Source of the DNA: Undibacterium sp.
GTDB taxonomy: Bacteria; Pseudomonadota; Gammaproteobacteria; Burkholderiales; Burkholderiaceae_D
Assembly (NCBI GenBank): GCA_030645915.1
Contig: JAUSNO010000020.1
Coordinates: 44,301 to 108,300, forward strand
Direction of reading: 5' to 3'
DNA length: 64,000 bases
Shown in pieces: positions 32,673 through 45,292 of this stretch. The notes beneath the pieces were generated by a model that was given only the letters and a program-made list of their open reading frames with translations, made no database searches and was not told the DNA's origin. The position numbers were made by a program, and so were the translations under genes. How positions within the stretch are numbered: position 1 is the first letter of the stretch; each line of letters opens with the position of its first letter.

Positions 32673-32907
32673 AACGCCAAACACTACTCTCCTACATCGT
32701 CAGTTCAGGATTTTCAAGAAGAATCGCCTCCCCCCTAATCAACTGATATGACAAGTAAGCGGTGAGTAGCCAATGTACAAATCGAGCTAGATATTGCCAG
32801 AGGCATCAGATGGCATTATGCGTAATTTTCACCAACAAGGTAGGGCTTCTTAGCAATTAAGAGGTAAAATACGGCTTCGATCGCACTCTAAACGGCAATA
32901 CAAAACC

Positions 32908-33117
32908 ATGAAATTTTCCAAGCAATTTCAGCTTTATGAATCCGAAGCTACGCAATTCATCAAAAGTCTCAAGGAAGCCAATCCCAAACTTGAACAAGGT
33001 CAACGTGAAGGACGTGCACTGCTTTGGGACAAGACACCGATAGACCTTGAAACGTTAAGGAGTGTCGATGAGTCCCGCATCAACCAACAAGCCTATGTGT
33101 ATCAAAACAAAAACTAG
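32908..33117 (+). CDS. DUF3460 family protein
   Basis: 69 aa, MKFSKQFQLYESEATQFIKSLKEANPKLEQGQREGRALLWDK; upstream of scpA. Confidence 0.75.
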   Translation: MKFSKQFQLYESEATQFIKSLKEANPKLEQGQREGRALLWDKTPIDLETLRSVDESRINQQAYVYQNKN

Positions 33118-33139
33118 TTTTACCTAGATTCCCTACGCA

Positions 33140-34874
<1,735 letters not shown>

Positions 34875-34875
<1 letters not shown>

Positions 34876-35768
34876 TGTGGCAAACGCTTCTTCATACGCT
34901 ATTTTTTGGCTCTGCCTTTGCCTTATTTAATCCATTTGCCAACGCAACAGTAACAACATTAGATGATGCGCAGCGTAGAATCACTCTTAACAAACCAGCT
35001 CAACGGATCATCAGTCTGGCCCCCCACGCAACTGAACTACTGTTTGCGGCAGGCGCTGGCCCGCTGATTGTCGGGGTCAGCGAATACAGTGATTATCCAG
35101 AACAAGCAAAAAAAATAGCCTCCATCGGAAATATCTTTGCATTGGATCTGGAGCGCGTCATTGCACTCAAGCCCGATCTGGTCGTCGTCTGGGGAACCGG
35201 GAATGCCAAACTACTTAGCAATAAATTACGCGACAATCATATTACTGTCTTTGAGAGCGAACCTCACAATTTTGAGACGATAGCCACTTCAATGGAGCGT
35301 TTGGCGATACTCACAGGAACAGAGCCTATTGGCAAAGTCGCGGCGACAAAATTTCGCAACCGGCTAGAATCATTACGCCAGACCTACAAGCTAACAGAAG
35401 GTCAAAAATATGTGCGCGTGTTTTACCAAGTCTGGCGAAAACCGCTGATGACACTCAATGATCAGCATTTAGTGTCATCAGCTATTCGCTTATGCGGTGG
35501 ACAAAACATTTTTGCCGGCATGAAAGAAATCAGTCCGACCATCAGCGTTGAAGCGGTGCTCTCATCCAACCCTCACGCTATTATCGCCAGCTCTGGCGAA
35601 AAACAAGACGTGCTGGCTGACTGGTTGCAATTTCCGGGACTACTGGCAGTAAATAAGGCTAACTTATTTACCATTAACGGTGACTGGATGAATCGATCAG
35701 GCCCGCGCATACTCGATGGCACAGAAGTATTATGCAAGAATCTCACCAAAGTCAGAACCACACTTTAA
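34875..35768 (+). CDS. periplasmic cobalamin/corrinoid-binding protein, BtuF-like (copy 1)
   Basis: 297 aa, signal peptide, QRIISLAPHATELLFAAGAGPLIVGVSEYSDYPEQAKKI; start overlaps panC stop. Confidence 0.8.
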
Positions 35769-35793
35769 AGAGCGAATGGACTCGTCGCATCAT

Positions 35794-36612
35794 TCAATTC
35801 CAATCGCGCGGATCAACCTGATAATACGCTCTTAGCTGATCAAATAAATGAGGATGATATCGCGCCAATTGCGTTGTTTTTTCAAAGAAAGTTTCAGTCG
35901 CCACCGCAAAAAATTCTGCTGGGTTGGTCGCGCCATAATAATCCAGTACGCTTTCGGTTTGCGTTTCTGCAGAATGCTGAAGCATCGCAAATTCACGGGA
36001 CATTGTCTCGGACCAACTGCGATAGCGGGCCTTGTTGTTCAATAGCGGCGCGCCATTGGTACGACCCGATTCACTATCTAACTGATGCGCAAATTCGTGT
36101 AATACAACGTCATGTCCGTCGGGCAAATTGCCATTGTTTTTCTGCACGTGATCCCACGCCAAAATTACCCGTCCATCACTCCATGACTCACCAGATAACG
36201 TTTGATTACCATGGGTCACTATCCCGCCCACGCCAGTTTCGATGCGAGGCGCAATAAATGCGGATGGATAAACCAGGATCATTTTTAAGTCAGGATAGAC
36301 GCGAGTCGATCGGTTTAACAGCAACATGCTGGCTTTGCCGGCAATCGTCAACCTCACCTCATCCGTGATTTCAAATCCATCGCACCCGAGAAATTTTTTC
36401 TCATACAAGAATTGTTTGATCAAACGTTTCAATTGCAACTGCAAATCTGTCGGCATTCTTGAATAAACAGGAATATTTTTTCGCAATATTTTAGAAAAAT
36501 GCGCAGGAAATGGTCGCGCAATGGCACGTTGCAAAAGAAATTTTGGTAATGCAAATGCTACCAAAAGACCAAAGAGAGTCACAGTAAAAATACCAAATAA
36601 GGTCATCATCAA
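35794..36612 (-). CDS. mtfA: zinc-dependent peptidase, MtfA (M90) family
   Basis: VVLHEFAHQLDSESGRTNG, EFFAVATETFFEKT. Confidence 0.9.
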   Translation of the reverse strand: MMMTLFGIFTVTLFGLLVAFALPKFLLQRAIARPFPAHFSKILRKNIPVYSRMPTDLQLQLKRLIKQFLYEKKFLGCDGFEITDEVRLTIAGKASMLLLNRSTRVYPDLKMILVYPSAFIAPRIETGVGGIVTHGNQTLSGESWSDGRVILAWDHVQKNNGNLPDGHDVVLHEFAHQLDSESGRTNGAPLLNNKARYRSWSETMSREFAMLQHSAETQTESVLDYYGATNPAEFFAVATETFFEKTTQLARYHPHLFDQLRAYYQVDPRDWN

Positions 36613-36818
36613 ATATACCTGCTATCAGTTGCCAAATACATACATTCTTTCTCAAATTGTTACTTAACTTTTTTATATGGATCTAAGTTTTATCCTGAGA
36701 AGGAGATGGGTCGATTTTTTTGAAAATCAATAGAGGTGAAAAAACCGGGTGCAAAAAAACAAGCACGATTAATGCAGATACAATAACCGCCATTCTTCTC
36801 TGTTCCCACCTTTTTTGA

Positions 36819-37712
36819 TTGTCTCTAATGCGCAAAGGCATACTCTACGCGACTGCATGCTATACCGCATGGGGATTATTTCCGCTGTATTTCAAAGCAT
36901 TAAGTGAAATACCTCCTATGGAAATTTTATTCCACCGGATGTTATGGGCGTTGATATTTTTAGTCATGGTTCTCGCATGGCGCAAGCAATGGTCATGGAT
37001 ACCGCTCCTATTCAAACAACCAAAACTGATTGCCGGTTTTGCAACCAGCGCTGTACTGCTGTCTGCCAACTGGTTTATCTATATCTGGGCAATCAATAAC
37101 GACCGGGTGGTTGATGCCAGCCTAGGCTACTTCATGACCCCCCTGGTGAATGTATTGCTCGGCTACGCGCTTTTGCATGAACGCATGCGTCGCATTCAAT
37201 GGTGGGCTGTAGGAATAGCCGCTAGCGGTGTTTTATGGCTGACGTTTCAAACTGGCCACCCGCCGTGGATAGGCTTGTCGCTGGCCTTTTCTTTCGGCAT
37301 ATATGGCCTATTGAGAAAAACAGCTGCGTTGGGCGCATTGGAAGGCCTATCGCTTGAGACCTTTTTACTATTCCCGTTTGCCCTGGCCTACTTATCCATA
37401 TTGACGATCAACGGGCAAAGCGCGTTTCTTCATAACAGCGGACCAACCCAGCTGCTACTCCTTGCAGCTGGCCCCATCACGGCTATCCCTCTCTTGCTAT
37501 TCGCTGCCGGTGCTCGCCGCATTCCTATGGCCACCTTGGGCTTACTCCAATACATCTCGCCCTCGATACAACTTTTGCTTGGCGTATGGCTGTATCACGA
37601 GCCATTCAGCATTGAAAGATTAATAGGATTTGCCGCTATTTGGCTTGGATTGATCGTGTATTCAGCCGAAGGACTGCGTTACACGTTCATGAGAGAGAAA
37701 AAACAAAATTAA
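36819..37712 (+). CDS. rarD: EamA family transporter RarD
   Basis: GILYATACYTAWGLFPLYFKALSEIPPMEILFHRMLWALIF; likely start ATG 36828. Confidence 0.92.
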   Translation: MSLMRKGILYATACYTAWGLFPLYFKALSEIPPMEILFHRMLWALIFLVMVLAWRKQWSWIPLLFKQPKLIAGFATSAVLLSANWFIYIWAINNDRVVDASLGYFMTPLVNVLLGYALLHERMRRIQWWAVGIAASGVLWLTFQTGHPPWIGLSLAFSFGIYGLLRKTAALGALEGLSLETFLLFPFALAYLSILTINGQSAFLHNSGPTQLLLLAAGPITAIPLLLFAAGARRIPMATLGLLQYISPSIQLLLGVWLYHEPFSIERLIGFAAIWLGLIVYSAEGLRYTFMREKKQN

Positions 37713-37752
37713 ATACCAGATATGACTTATTCAAGACAAGAGAATCGCTGTC

Positions 37753-38187
37753 CTACTCCATGCTTTTAATCCATTGCTCGGCGTCTTCCAAGGACTGAAA
37801 TATCTTGAAGGGCCAATCTACCGCAGCATAATTCTGAGCGGCTATCGGCCCGGTGAATGCCGCACCCTCAAGATTTTCAGGGATAACGTAAGCCGTGGCC
37901 TTATGAGCGAGTCCTGCCCCTTTTAACATCACCAGCAACTGTCCATGCGCCGCCATCACTTCGGGTGATGCCAAAACACTTTCAGTAAAAGTAACGATTT
38001 CAAAAAATGGCCCTTGCGACGCCACATTACTCAGAAACTCTCCTTCAAGCGTTGCCAAGGCTGTGGTTAGTTCGATATTGAATGGCCCGCAAGCATTAAC
38101 GCAAATAGTCTGCCCGTTCAAATGCATTTCTACACGTCCATGCAGCCTGAATTGATCTTGTTGATAATGGTCAGTGGTATTTTTCAT
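37753..38187 (-). CDS. hypothetical protein, STAS/SpoIIAA-like size and pattern
   Basis: 144 aa intact ORF with coherent composition; no diagnostic motif. Confidence 0.55.
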   Translation of the reverse strand: MKNTTDHYQQDQFRLHGRVEMHLNGQTICVNACGPFNIELTTALATLEGEFLSNVASQGPFFEIVTFTESVLASPEVMAAHGQLLVMLKGAGLAHKATAYVIPENLEGAAFTGPIAAQNYAAVDWPFKIFQSLEDAEQWIKSME

Positions 38188-38377
38188 TGGTTAATGTTTT
38201 ATTATCTAGTCTCATTTTTCATTGAATCGTGATGTATTCACATCAAAAATTCTGTCTCTCGTCAACTATACAACGCGGTCAGAGCAATGCGTTTATTTTA
38301 TACATCAACGTTGGCATCCTGCACATCGATCATCGTGAGTTTAAATCAAAGGTCTCGTTTCATGCTAGAGTAACGGC

Positions 38378-38483
38378 TCGCTAGGGGTCCTGAAATAAAG
38401 AAAACACACGCTTTGCTGATGTTCTTTATCTTGGGTGAGAGAGTCCCTTCTACCTGATCTGGATAATGCCAGCGAAGGGAAGC
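38378..38483 (+). promoter_or_regulatory. TPP riboswitch (THI element)
   Basis: CTAGGGGTCC...GGTGAGAGAGTCCCTTCTACCTGATCTGGATAATGCCAGCGAAGGGAAGC, near-consensus THI box. Confidence 0.95.
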
Positions 38484-38559
38484 GCAAAGACTTTTCTTCC
38501 TTTGTTTGCTCCCGCGCTGCGCAGTGTCCCAACACAGCAAATCGCAAAAAGAGCAAACA

Positions 38560-40719
38560 ATGTCAAAACCTTATCTCATGTTCTCCATCATCGCTGCATC
38601 CATTGCGCAAGCATTTGCCATGACGCCCGTTGCCTTTGCACAAAATACCGACAATTCGCTTGCTGAAGTGGTTGTCACTGGCAGCAGAATTGACAAGGTG
38701 AACAGTACCAAGGCCAGCGGATTTATCGATACGCCTTTGCTGGAAACCCCACTTTCCGTTACGGTGTTTACCCAGGCACAGATGCAAGACTTGCTGATAC
38801 GCCAGACCAGCGATGCGATGAAATTCGATGCCAGCGTTAACGATGCGTACAACGCTGTCGGTTATGCAGAACAGTTCTCGATCCGTGGCTTTGCATTGGA
38901 CAATTCATCAAGTTACCGCAAGGATGGCTTCGCGGTTCCCGGCGATGCGTCCATACCATTGGAAAATAAAGAACGTATCGAGGTATTGAAGGGGATTGCC
39001 GGCTTCCAGGCTGGTTTTGCGACACCAGGTGGCATCCTGAATTACGTGACCAAGCGTCCTACCAGCACGGTCATGCGCTCCGTCACGCTGGAAGCCAGCG
39101 AGCGTGGCACCCTGTATGGCGCGGCCGATCTGGGCGGCATGTCTGATGACAAGCGATTCGGTTACCGCATCAATGCCTCAGGCGAACGTTTGCGCTCCTA
39201 CATCAAGGGTGCAAATGGCGAGCGTCAGTTTGTTTCGGCTGCATTCGATTGGCATTTGAGCAGCCAGGCCTTGCTACAAATGGATCTCGACTATCAGCAT
39301 AAGTCGCAATTAACCGCACCCGGTTTCCAGCTCAGCAACGGCATCGAGCTACCGCGCGGCATTCAAGCTGACATGATGCTCAACGATCAGCCATGGGCCA
39401 GGCCGGTTGATACCCGCAACAGCAATATCGGCCTGCGATTTGAATATCAGTTCAATACTGATTGGCAAGCATCAATTGCGGCAAACAAACATGAATTCAA
39501 GCGTGACGATTACACCGCCTTTCCTTATGGCTGCAGCTCAGCAAACCTGTATCCCGGCTATTGCGCCAATGGCGACTACGATGTGTACGACTATCAAAGC
39601 GTCAATGAAGCCAAATCGCAACTCGGCACGCAGGCATTGATCAACGGTAAATTCCTGACAGGCGCGCTCAAACATACATTCGCCGCGGGTTTATCTCACT
39701 CAGAACGTCGCGATTATTTTGGTGACTATGTGTATGCGTGGGCAGGCGTCAGTAACCTCTATCACCCAGCCGTGGTAGTGCCAGAGCCAGGTAATAAAAC
39801 GGGCGACATCCTGTTACGCCGCACGGATAAAGAATGGTCGGCATTCATGCAAGACATCATCAGCATCAACGACAGCTTAAAACTGCATGTAGGCTTGCGT
39901 CACCTGAACATTCAGCGCACGCAACTGGTCAACATTGGTACCGACATCCCTGACCTGGTTAACCGCGGTTATGAGCGCAATTACCTGCTTCCTAGTCTGG
40001 CCTTGGTCAACAAGCTTGGCGACAATTGGTCGACGTACGGCGCGTATTCGGAAGGTCTGGAGCACGGTGGCCTGGCGCCAATTCACACCACCAATGAAAA
40101 CCAGTTCATCGATCCGGCAAAATCAAAACAAGTTGAATTCGGTGTAAAGGCAGATCTGCAAAAAGATCTTAGCATTTCTGCCGCTGTGTTTCGCATCCGG
40201 AAACCGCTGGAATATACCCAAACCAATAGCGATGCCAGCACGACCTATGTCAGCAATGGCGAGGCTATACACACAGGATTGGAATTCTCCGCACAGGGCA
40301 AGTTAAACCAGGACTTCCGCATAGGTGCCAGCATGACTGCCATCGACACCAAGCAAAAAAATACGGGCGACCTCACTTTGGATGGCAAGCACGTCACCAA
40401 CGTACCATCGACCAAATCCACCTTGTGGCTCGATTACACAGTGCAGCAAGTCAAAGGCCTGGGCTTGAGCGCAGTCTGGCAGCATTCCGGCAGCAAGGCT
40501 TTTAGCCCCGACAATAGCGTAACGGTACCGGCTTACCATGTGCTCAATTTTGGTGCAAGATACGCAACGCAAATGGCCGGTAGCGCTGTGACCTTGCGCG
40601 TCCATGTTGACAATGCACTTAACAAATTTTACTGGCGTGACGTGACGCAATCTTTGGGTGGCTATCTATTTCCCGGTGCACCGCGGACTTACAAGGTATC
40701 AGCCCAGTTTGATTTTTAG
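38560..40719 (+). CDS. TonB-dependent outer membrane receptor under TPP-riboswitch control
   Basis: Plug domain (EVVVTGSRIDK, LETPLSVTVFT), C-terminal LRVHVDNALNKFYW...YKVSAQFDF; start moved to ATG 38560. Confidence 0.92.
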   Translation: MSKPYLMFSIIAASIAQAFAMTPVAFAQNTDNSLAEVVVTGSRIDKVNSTKASGFIDTPLLETPLSVTVFTQAQMQDLLIRQTSDAMKFDASVNDAYNAVGYAEQFSIRGFALDNSSSYRKDGFAVPGDASIPLENKERIEVLKGIAGFQAGFATPGGILNYVTKRPTSTVMRSVTLEASERGTLYGAADLGGMSDDKRFGYRINASGERLRSYIKGANGERQFVSAAFDWHLSSQALLQMDLDYQHKSQLTAPGFQLSNGIELPRGIQADMMLNDQPWARPVDTRNSNIGLRFEYQFNTDWQASIAANKHEFKRDDYTAFPYGCSSANLYPGYCANGDYDVYDYQSVNEAKSQLGTQALINGKFLTGALKHTFAAGLSHSERRDYFGDYVYAWAGVSNLYHPAVVVPEPGNKTGDILLRRTDKEWSAFMQDIISINDSLKLHVGLRHLNIQRTQLVNIGTDIPDLVNRGYERNYLLPSLALVNKLGDNWSTYGAYSEGLEHGGLAPIHTTNENQFIDPAKSKQVEFGVKADLQKDLSISAAVFRIRKPLEYTQTNSDASTTYVSNGEAIHTGLEFSAQGKLNQDFRIGASMTAIDTKQKNTGDLTLDGKHVTNVPSTKSTLWLDYTVQQVKGLGLSAVWQHSGSKAFSPDNSVTVPAYHVLNFGARYATQMAGSAVTLRVHVDNALNKFYWRDVTQSLGGYLFPGAPRTYKVSAQFDF

Positions 40720-40898
40720 ATTGAATGCGCTAAATCAATAGAAAAAATTGCTCTAATTTCTATGTCTATCTAACCGAACTAGCCTGTTTGATCAGTGAAA
40801 CTGCATTTAGCGCATACTCTGCTTGTCAAGAACGGCTAAGCCGTGGATAATCCCGACCTCGCATCTCTTTCGAGTACCTATTTGTATCCGAAGAAAAC

Positions 40899-40926
40899 AG
40901 CCCGCTTTCACCAGCGGGCTTTTTCT
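40899..40926 (+). terminator. Rho-independent terminator
   Basis: AGCCCGCT-ttcacc-AGCGGGCTTTTTC. Confidence 0.88.
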
Positions 40927-41032
40927 TCCACCTTGCAATGAATTTATTGCCTTGTAAATGATGTAAATGTGCTCGCTTTTGTTCTTGCCATCGCAACCCG
41001 AAGGCATTTGTTGTCGTATTCGATTTCGTTAC

Positions 41033-43744
41033 ATGAAAAACAGCATAACTAATTCCACTCCAAGCACTCCTGAAAAAGCAGCCTCAACGCTTACCCTGGG
41101 AACAAAAACCATCCAGCGAAAACCAGCAACAGCACCAGCATCAAGGACTGTTGTCTTGCCGGTCGTCAGCCAGAACACAGAATCGATGGGGCAGACAGAG
41201 CAAGCAGACACGACAGTGGCAGCTCCTGTAGTGACCGTCGTGGTCACTAAACGCCGTTCGAGACTAGCGGCGGTTGCGGTGGAAGCATTGCCTGAAAATG
41301 CTGGCGAACCGGCAACAGCGGTCGTCGCTGACATGCTGCCAGCCGAGGTCAATGCAACAGAAATTGAAACGGCATCAGTCATTAACGAAAAAATCGAAGA
41401 AATCGCCTGCGAGACAATAGCAACGCCTGTGCAAAATGCGGCAGAAATCGACACTGAAGTTTCGCCGCTAGAAAACGTACCAGCGGTGGCAAAACCAGCT
41501 GTTGTGGTGACAAGAAAAGTATCTAAATTAATCAAAAAACCAGTTGAAGTTGCGGCGCCAGTCGCAGAATTGACAGTGCCGGAAGTCACTGCGCCGCCGA
41601 AAGCGAGCATTGCAAGCAAAACGCGTATCGCCACAGAAAAATCTAGCCCGGCGCTAGCGGCTGCTACGCTTGCCGACATCGACACTTCCGGCTATGTCAT
41701 GCCGATGTTTCGAGAAGCCGCCAAGCGTGGCCGCAAACCTTCCTCACCTCAGGTGTACAACGAAGAGATTCACGCACTCAACGCGGTCGAATCTTCAGAG
41801 CTGAAACGTGCAGCACGCTCCAAGGCAACCAAAAAATCCGGTGCAGGCGCGGTGGTCAACGAGGCCGCCACCAAAGAACAGTTGGAACAAGTACGCCTGC
41901 GACTGACCAAGTTAATTCAGCTAGGCAAGGATCGCAGCTATCTTACCCATGCCGAAATCAACGATCACTTGCCAGACAATATCGCCGATCCGGACATGAT
42001 CCTGGGCATCATCAGAACCTTGAATGATGTCGGCATTGCAGTCTATGATCAAGCGCCGGACGCCACCATGATGCTGTTGACTGACAACGTAGCGGCCGCC
42101 GTCAGCGATGACGATGCAGAAGCCACTGCCGCTGTCGCGCTCTCTACGGTTGATTCTGACTTTGGCCGCACCACTGATCCGGTACGCATGTACATGCGCG
42201 AAATGGGCGGCGTCGAACTGCTCACGCGCAGCGGCGAAATCGAAATTGCCAAGCGTATAGAAAACGGCCTGAAAGACATGCTGCAAGCGATCTCCGCTTG
42301 CCCGTCTACGCTGCAGGAAATGCTCGCCATCGCTGACAAGATCGCCAGTGACGAGCTTGCCATCGACGACATCGTCGATGGTCTGCATGATCCGGATGAA
42401 AAAGACCATGTGGCATTGAATCTGCCGATAGTCGCCGCCGACGCAGAAGCGGAAGAACTGGAAGAGGAAGATGACGAGGATGAAGAGGCCAGCGCAGAAA
42501 AGGCCAACGCCATCAGCGCCGAACAACTCTTGCAACTGAAAACCACGGTCCTGAAAAAATTTGCAACGATCGCAGTGCAATTTGAAAAAATGACGGCAGA
42601 GCATGCCAAGGGCAGCTACCAGTCAGCTGCCTACAAGACAGCGCAAGAAGCCATCTCCAGCGAATTGTTAGGCATACGCTTTAGCGTCAAGACCACAGAA
42701 AAACTTTGCGACATCTTGCGCAAGCAAATGAGCGAACTGCGCCAGACCGAAAAGAAGATGCTGGATTTATTCGTTAATAAATGCGGCATGCCACGGCAGC
42801 ATTTTATTGCTGAATTCTTGCACAACGCCACCAATCCTGGCTGGCTGGAAACCGAGATAGTCAGCACGCAAGCCTATGCCGTGCTGCTCAAGCGCCATAT
42901 CCACGCCGCCAGAGAATTGCAAGGCAAGCTCATTCATCTTGAAGAGCAAGTAAAATTGCCGCTGAGTGATTTACGCATCGTCAATAAACTGATGGTCGCC
43001 GGAGAAAAGCGCGCCAGAGACGCCAAGAGCGCCATGACCGAGGCTAACTTACGCCTGGTGATCTCGATTGCCAAGAAATATATCAACCGCGGCATGCAAT
43101 TTCTCGATCTGATCCAGGAAGGTAATATCGGCCTGCTCAAGGCAGTCGACAAATTTGAATACCGTCGCGGCTACAAGTTTTCTACCTATGCTACCTGGTG
43201 GATCAGGCAAGCGATTTCGCGCGCGATTGCCGATCAGGCGCGCACCATCCGCGTGCCGGTCCACATGATAGAAACGATCAACAAGCTCAATCGCATCAAG
43301 CGTCAGTGGATGCAACAAACCGGTACCGAACCAGACTCGGCGACGATCGCAGAGAAGATGGAACTGCCGGAAAACAAAGTGCGCGAAATCCTGAAAATCG
43401 CCAAAGAACCGGTTTCACTGGATGTGCCTATCGGTGACGACGGCGATTCGCAACTGGGTGACTTCATTGAAGACAGCATGACCCTCTCGCCAGTGGCCGC
43501 AGCAATGCAAGCTTCAGTGCAGGGCAAGCTGAAAGAGATTCTCGATTCGCTCAGCCCGCGTGAAGCCAAGGTATTGCGCATGCGCTTCGGCCTGGAAATG
43601 GCCAGCGATCACACCCTGGAAGAAGTCGGCAAGCAGTTCGATGTCACACGCGAACGCATACGCCAGATCGAAGCCAAGGCGATGAAAAAACTCCGCCACC
43701 CGTCACGCTCGGACCAATTGAAGAGCCTGCTGGAAAGCCATTAA
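41033..43744 (+). CDS. rpoD: RpoD-family (group 1-like) sigma factor with long Ala/Val-rich N-terminal extension
   Basis: Regions 1.1 ([12 protein letters not shown]), 1.2 ([11 protein letters not shown]), 2 ([27 protein letters not shown]), 4 ([43 protein letters not shown]); start moved to ATG 41033. Confidence 0.9.
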   Translation: MKNSITNSTPSTPEKAASTLTLGTKTIQRKPATAPASRTVVLPVVSQNTESMGQTEQADTTVAAPVVTVVVTKRRSRLAAVAVEALPENAGEPATAVVADMLPAEVNATEIETASVINEKIEEIACETIATPVQNAAEIDTEVSPLENVPAVAKPAVVVTRKVSKLIKKPVEVAAPVAELTVPEVTAPPKASIASKTRIATEKSSPALAAATLADIDTSGYVMPMFREAAKRGRKPSSPQVYNEEIHALNAVESSELKRAARSKATKKSGAGAVVNEAATKEQLEQVRLRLTKLIQLGKDRSYLTHAEINDHLPDNIADPDMILGIIRTLNDVGIAVYDQAPDATMMLLTDNVAAAVSDDDAEATAAVALSTVDSDFGRTTDPVRMYMREMGGVELLTRSGEIEIAKRIENGLKDMLQAISACPSTLQEMLAIADKIASDELAIDDIVDGLHDPDEKDHVALNLPIVAADAEAEELEEEDDEDEEASAEKANAISAEQLLQLKTTVLKKFATIAVQFEKMTAEHAKGSYQSAAYKTAQEAISSELLGIRFSVKTTEKLCDILRKQMSELRQTEKKMLDLFVNKCGMPRQHFIAEFLHNATNPGWLETEIVSTQAYAVLLKRHIHAARELQGKLIHLEEQVKLPLSDLRIVNKLMVAGEKRARDAKSAMTEANLRLVISIAKKYINRGMQFLDLIQEGNIGLLKAVDKFEYRRGYKFSTYATWWIRQAISRAIADQARTIRVPVHMIETINKLNRIKRQWMQQTGTEPDSATIAEKMELPENKVREILKIAKEPVSLDVPIGDDGDSQLGDFIEDSMTLSPVAAAMQASVQGKLKEILDSLSPREAKVLRMRFGLEMASDHTLEEVGKQFDVTRERIRQIEAKAMKKLRHPSRSDQLKSLLESH

Positions 43745-43802
43745 GATCGCCTGCCGGGGTCTGCTATACGCATGGTGAGCACCAGAGCGCAAAATCAAAA
43801 CA

Positions 43803-43880
43803 GGCACCCTGCCAGCACGCACTATCCATGCGCCTGCTGGCAGCATCAAGGCTGCAGCCCGCATGGGCATTGCGTCAGCG
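43803..43880. repeat. dispersed intergenic palindromic repeat, copy D
   Basis: CAGGCACCCTGCCAGCACGCACTATCCATGCGCCTGCTGGCAGC...GGCTGCAGCCCGCATGGGCATTGCG. Confidence 0.7.
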
Positions 43881-43962
43881 AGGTAGTGTTTTTTAAAAAT
43901 TACCGGGTTGCGTGATACTCAAAGCTTCAATGTATCCCAAACATGTATCCCAAACACTCTAG

Positions 43963-44511
43963 CTAACTGGCCAGAAACGACAGGGTGAATTGCACCTGTT
44001 CCACCCGCTCTGCCAGACTACCTTCCACCAGCAAGAACGGTATTTCCCTCTCCTCCAAAATACGCAAAAGCTCTTCGTGAATATGCTGGCGGACCGCCGC
44101 AGATTCGCGCTGCAAACCATCTGCGCTCCAGGGAAAATCGGGGGCCGTCACCAGCGTAAAGTCGTAGGTATGGGATTGTTCCAGCTGCGCCAAAGCGGCA
44201 TCAGCCTGCTGAAAATAATGCCGGCTGTAGATCGCCGTCATCAATGGGCTGGTATCGCAAAAAAGCCAGTCCCTGGCGCGCAAGGCGAATTCTTTTTCTC
44301 TTTGCACTTGGGTGGCAGCGATGAGAATTTGCTCTTCCTCTTTCGGTACGCGCTGTTGGGTATCGACAAATTCACGCAGATATTCTGGCACCCAGACAGT
44401 CTGATAATGCGCTGCCAATGCTTCAGCCAGGATGGATTTACCGGATGATTCTGCACCAAGAATCGCGACTCGCGTTATGGGCAATGCTATTGGCAATATT
44501 ATTGCTGACAT
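43963..44511 (-). CDS. NadR-like ribosylnicotinamide kinase domain AAA/P-loop protein
   Basis: RVAILGAESSGKSILAEALAAHYQTVWVPEYLREFVD. Confidence 0.85.
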   Translation of the reverse strand: MSAIILPIALPITRVAILGAESSGKSILAEALAAHYQTVWVPEYLREFVDTQQRVPKEEEQILIAATQVQREKEFALRARDWLFCDTSPLMTAIYSRHYFQQADAALAQLEQSHTYDFTLVTAPDFPWSADGLQRESAAVRQHIHEELLRILEEREIPFLLVEGSLAERVEQVQFTLSFLAS

Positions 44512-45233
44512 GCTTTACCCCATGCGCGCCAGCCCATCATCGCCATCACCACAAACACGGCATACAAGATAGCAGTGAGCATCAGGCCTTTATAAATATA
44601 GAGGCCGACATACAGTACGTCGACTATGATCCAGACGAGCCAGTTTTCCCTCTTTTTGCGCGATAACAGCACTTGCCCCAGCAAGCTGCCTGCGGTTAAA
44701 AAACCATCGGCATACGGTACATCCGTATCGGTAAAGGATTTCAAAAACCAGGCCAGCGCTGCAAAACCCAGCAGCCACGCAAGCAGGGACACACCCCGGC
44801 CCTGCATCGTCAGAGAAGAAACCGTCAGCACCTTACGCTCACTATCTCCCCATAGCCAGAGATGCCAACCCCAGATCGACACCAGAATGAAAACGAATTG
44901 CAAGCCCATATCGCCATACAGACGGGCATCTAAAAACACCATGGCATACAGACCGGAAGACAGGATGGAAAACAGCCAGGCCCAGTGCAACTGGCGGATA
45001 TTGAGCGCAACAGTGATGGCGGATAAAATGAAAGAAACTAATTCCAGTGGCGTGGTGCTAAAGCCTGACAGCAAGGGTAAGGTTTGATTCATGCGGTGAT
45101 TGAAGTCTTCAGGTTGAATCTTGATAGAATAGCGAACAGTTGGCGAACGAATCGGATACAAAAAAACGCAAGCGCAAAAGAATGGCGCCATTATCACTGA
45201 TAAGAACAGCATTGTCATTGCTGGCGAAAGCAA
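44499..45233 (-). CDS. pnuC: PnuC family nicotinamide riboside/vitamin transporter
   Basis: LELVSFILSAITVALNIRQLHWAWLFSILSSGLYAMVFLDARLYGDMGLQFVFILVSIWGWHLW; likely start at MNQTLPLL. Confidence 0.87.
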   Translation of the reverse strand: MLSPAMTMLFLSVIMAPFFCACVFLYPIRSPTVRYSIKIQPEDFNHRMNQTLPLLSGFSTTPLELVSFILSAITVALNIRQLHWAWLFSILSSGLYAMVFLDARLYGDMGLQFVFILVSIWGWHLWLWGDSERKVLTVSSLTMQGRGVSLLAWLLGFAALAWFLKSFTDTDVPYADGFLTAGSLLGQVLLSRKKRENWLVWIIVDVLYVGLYIYKGLMLTAILYAVFVVMAMMGWRAWGKACQQ

Positions 45234-45292
45234 AAGCCAGATGACCGTTCACACAAGTCAATTGATTCATTTAAAAAAACTCAACCACCACC

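Noticed and set aside
41921-42604. 227-aa - strand ORF opposite rpoD
   Set aside because: Antisense shadow; sense frame carries conserved sigma regions
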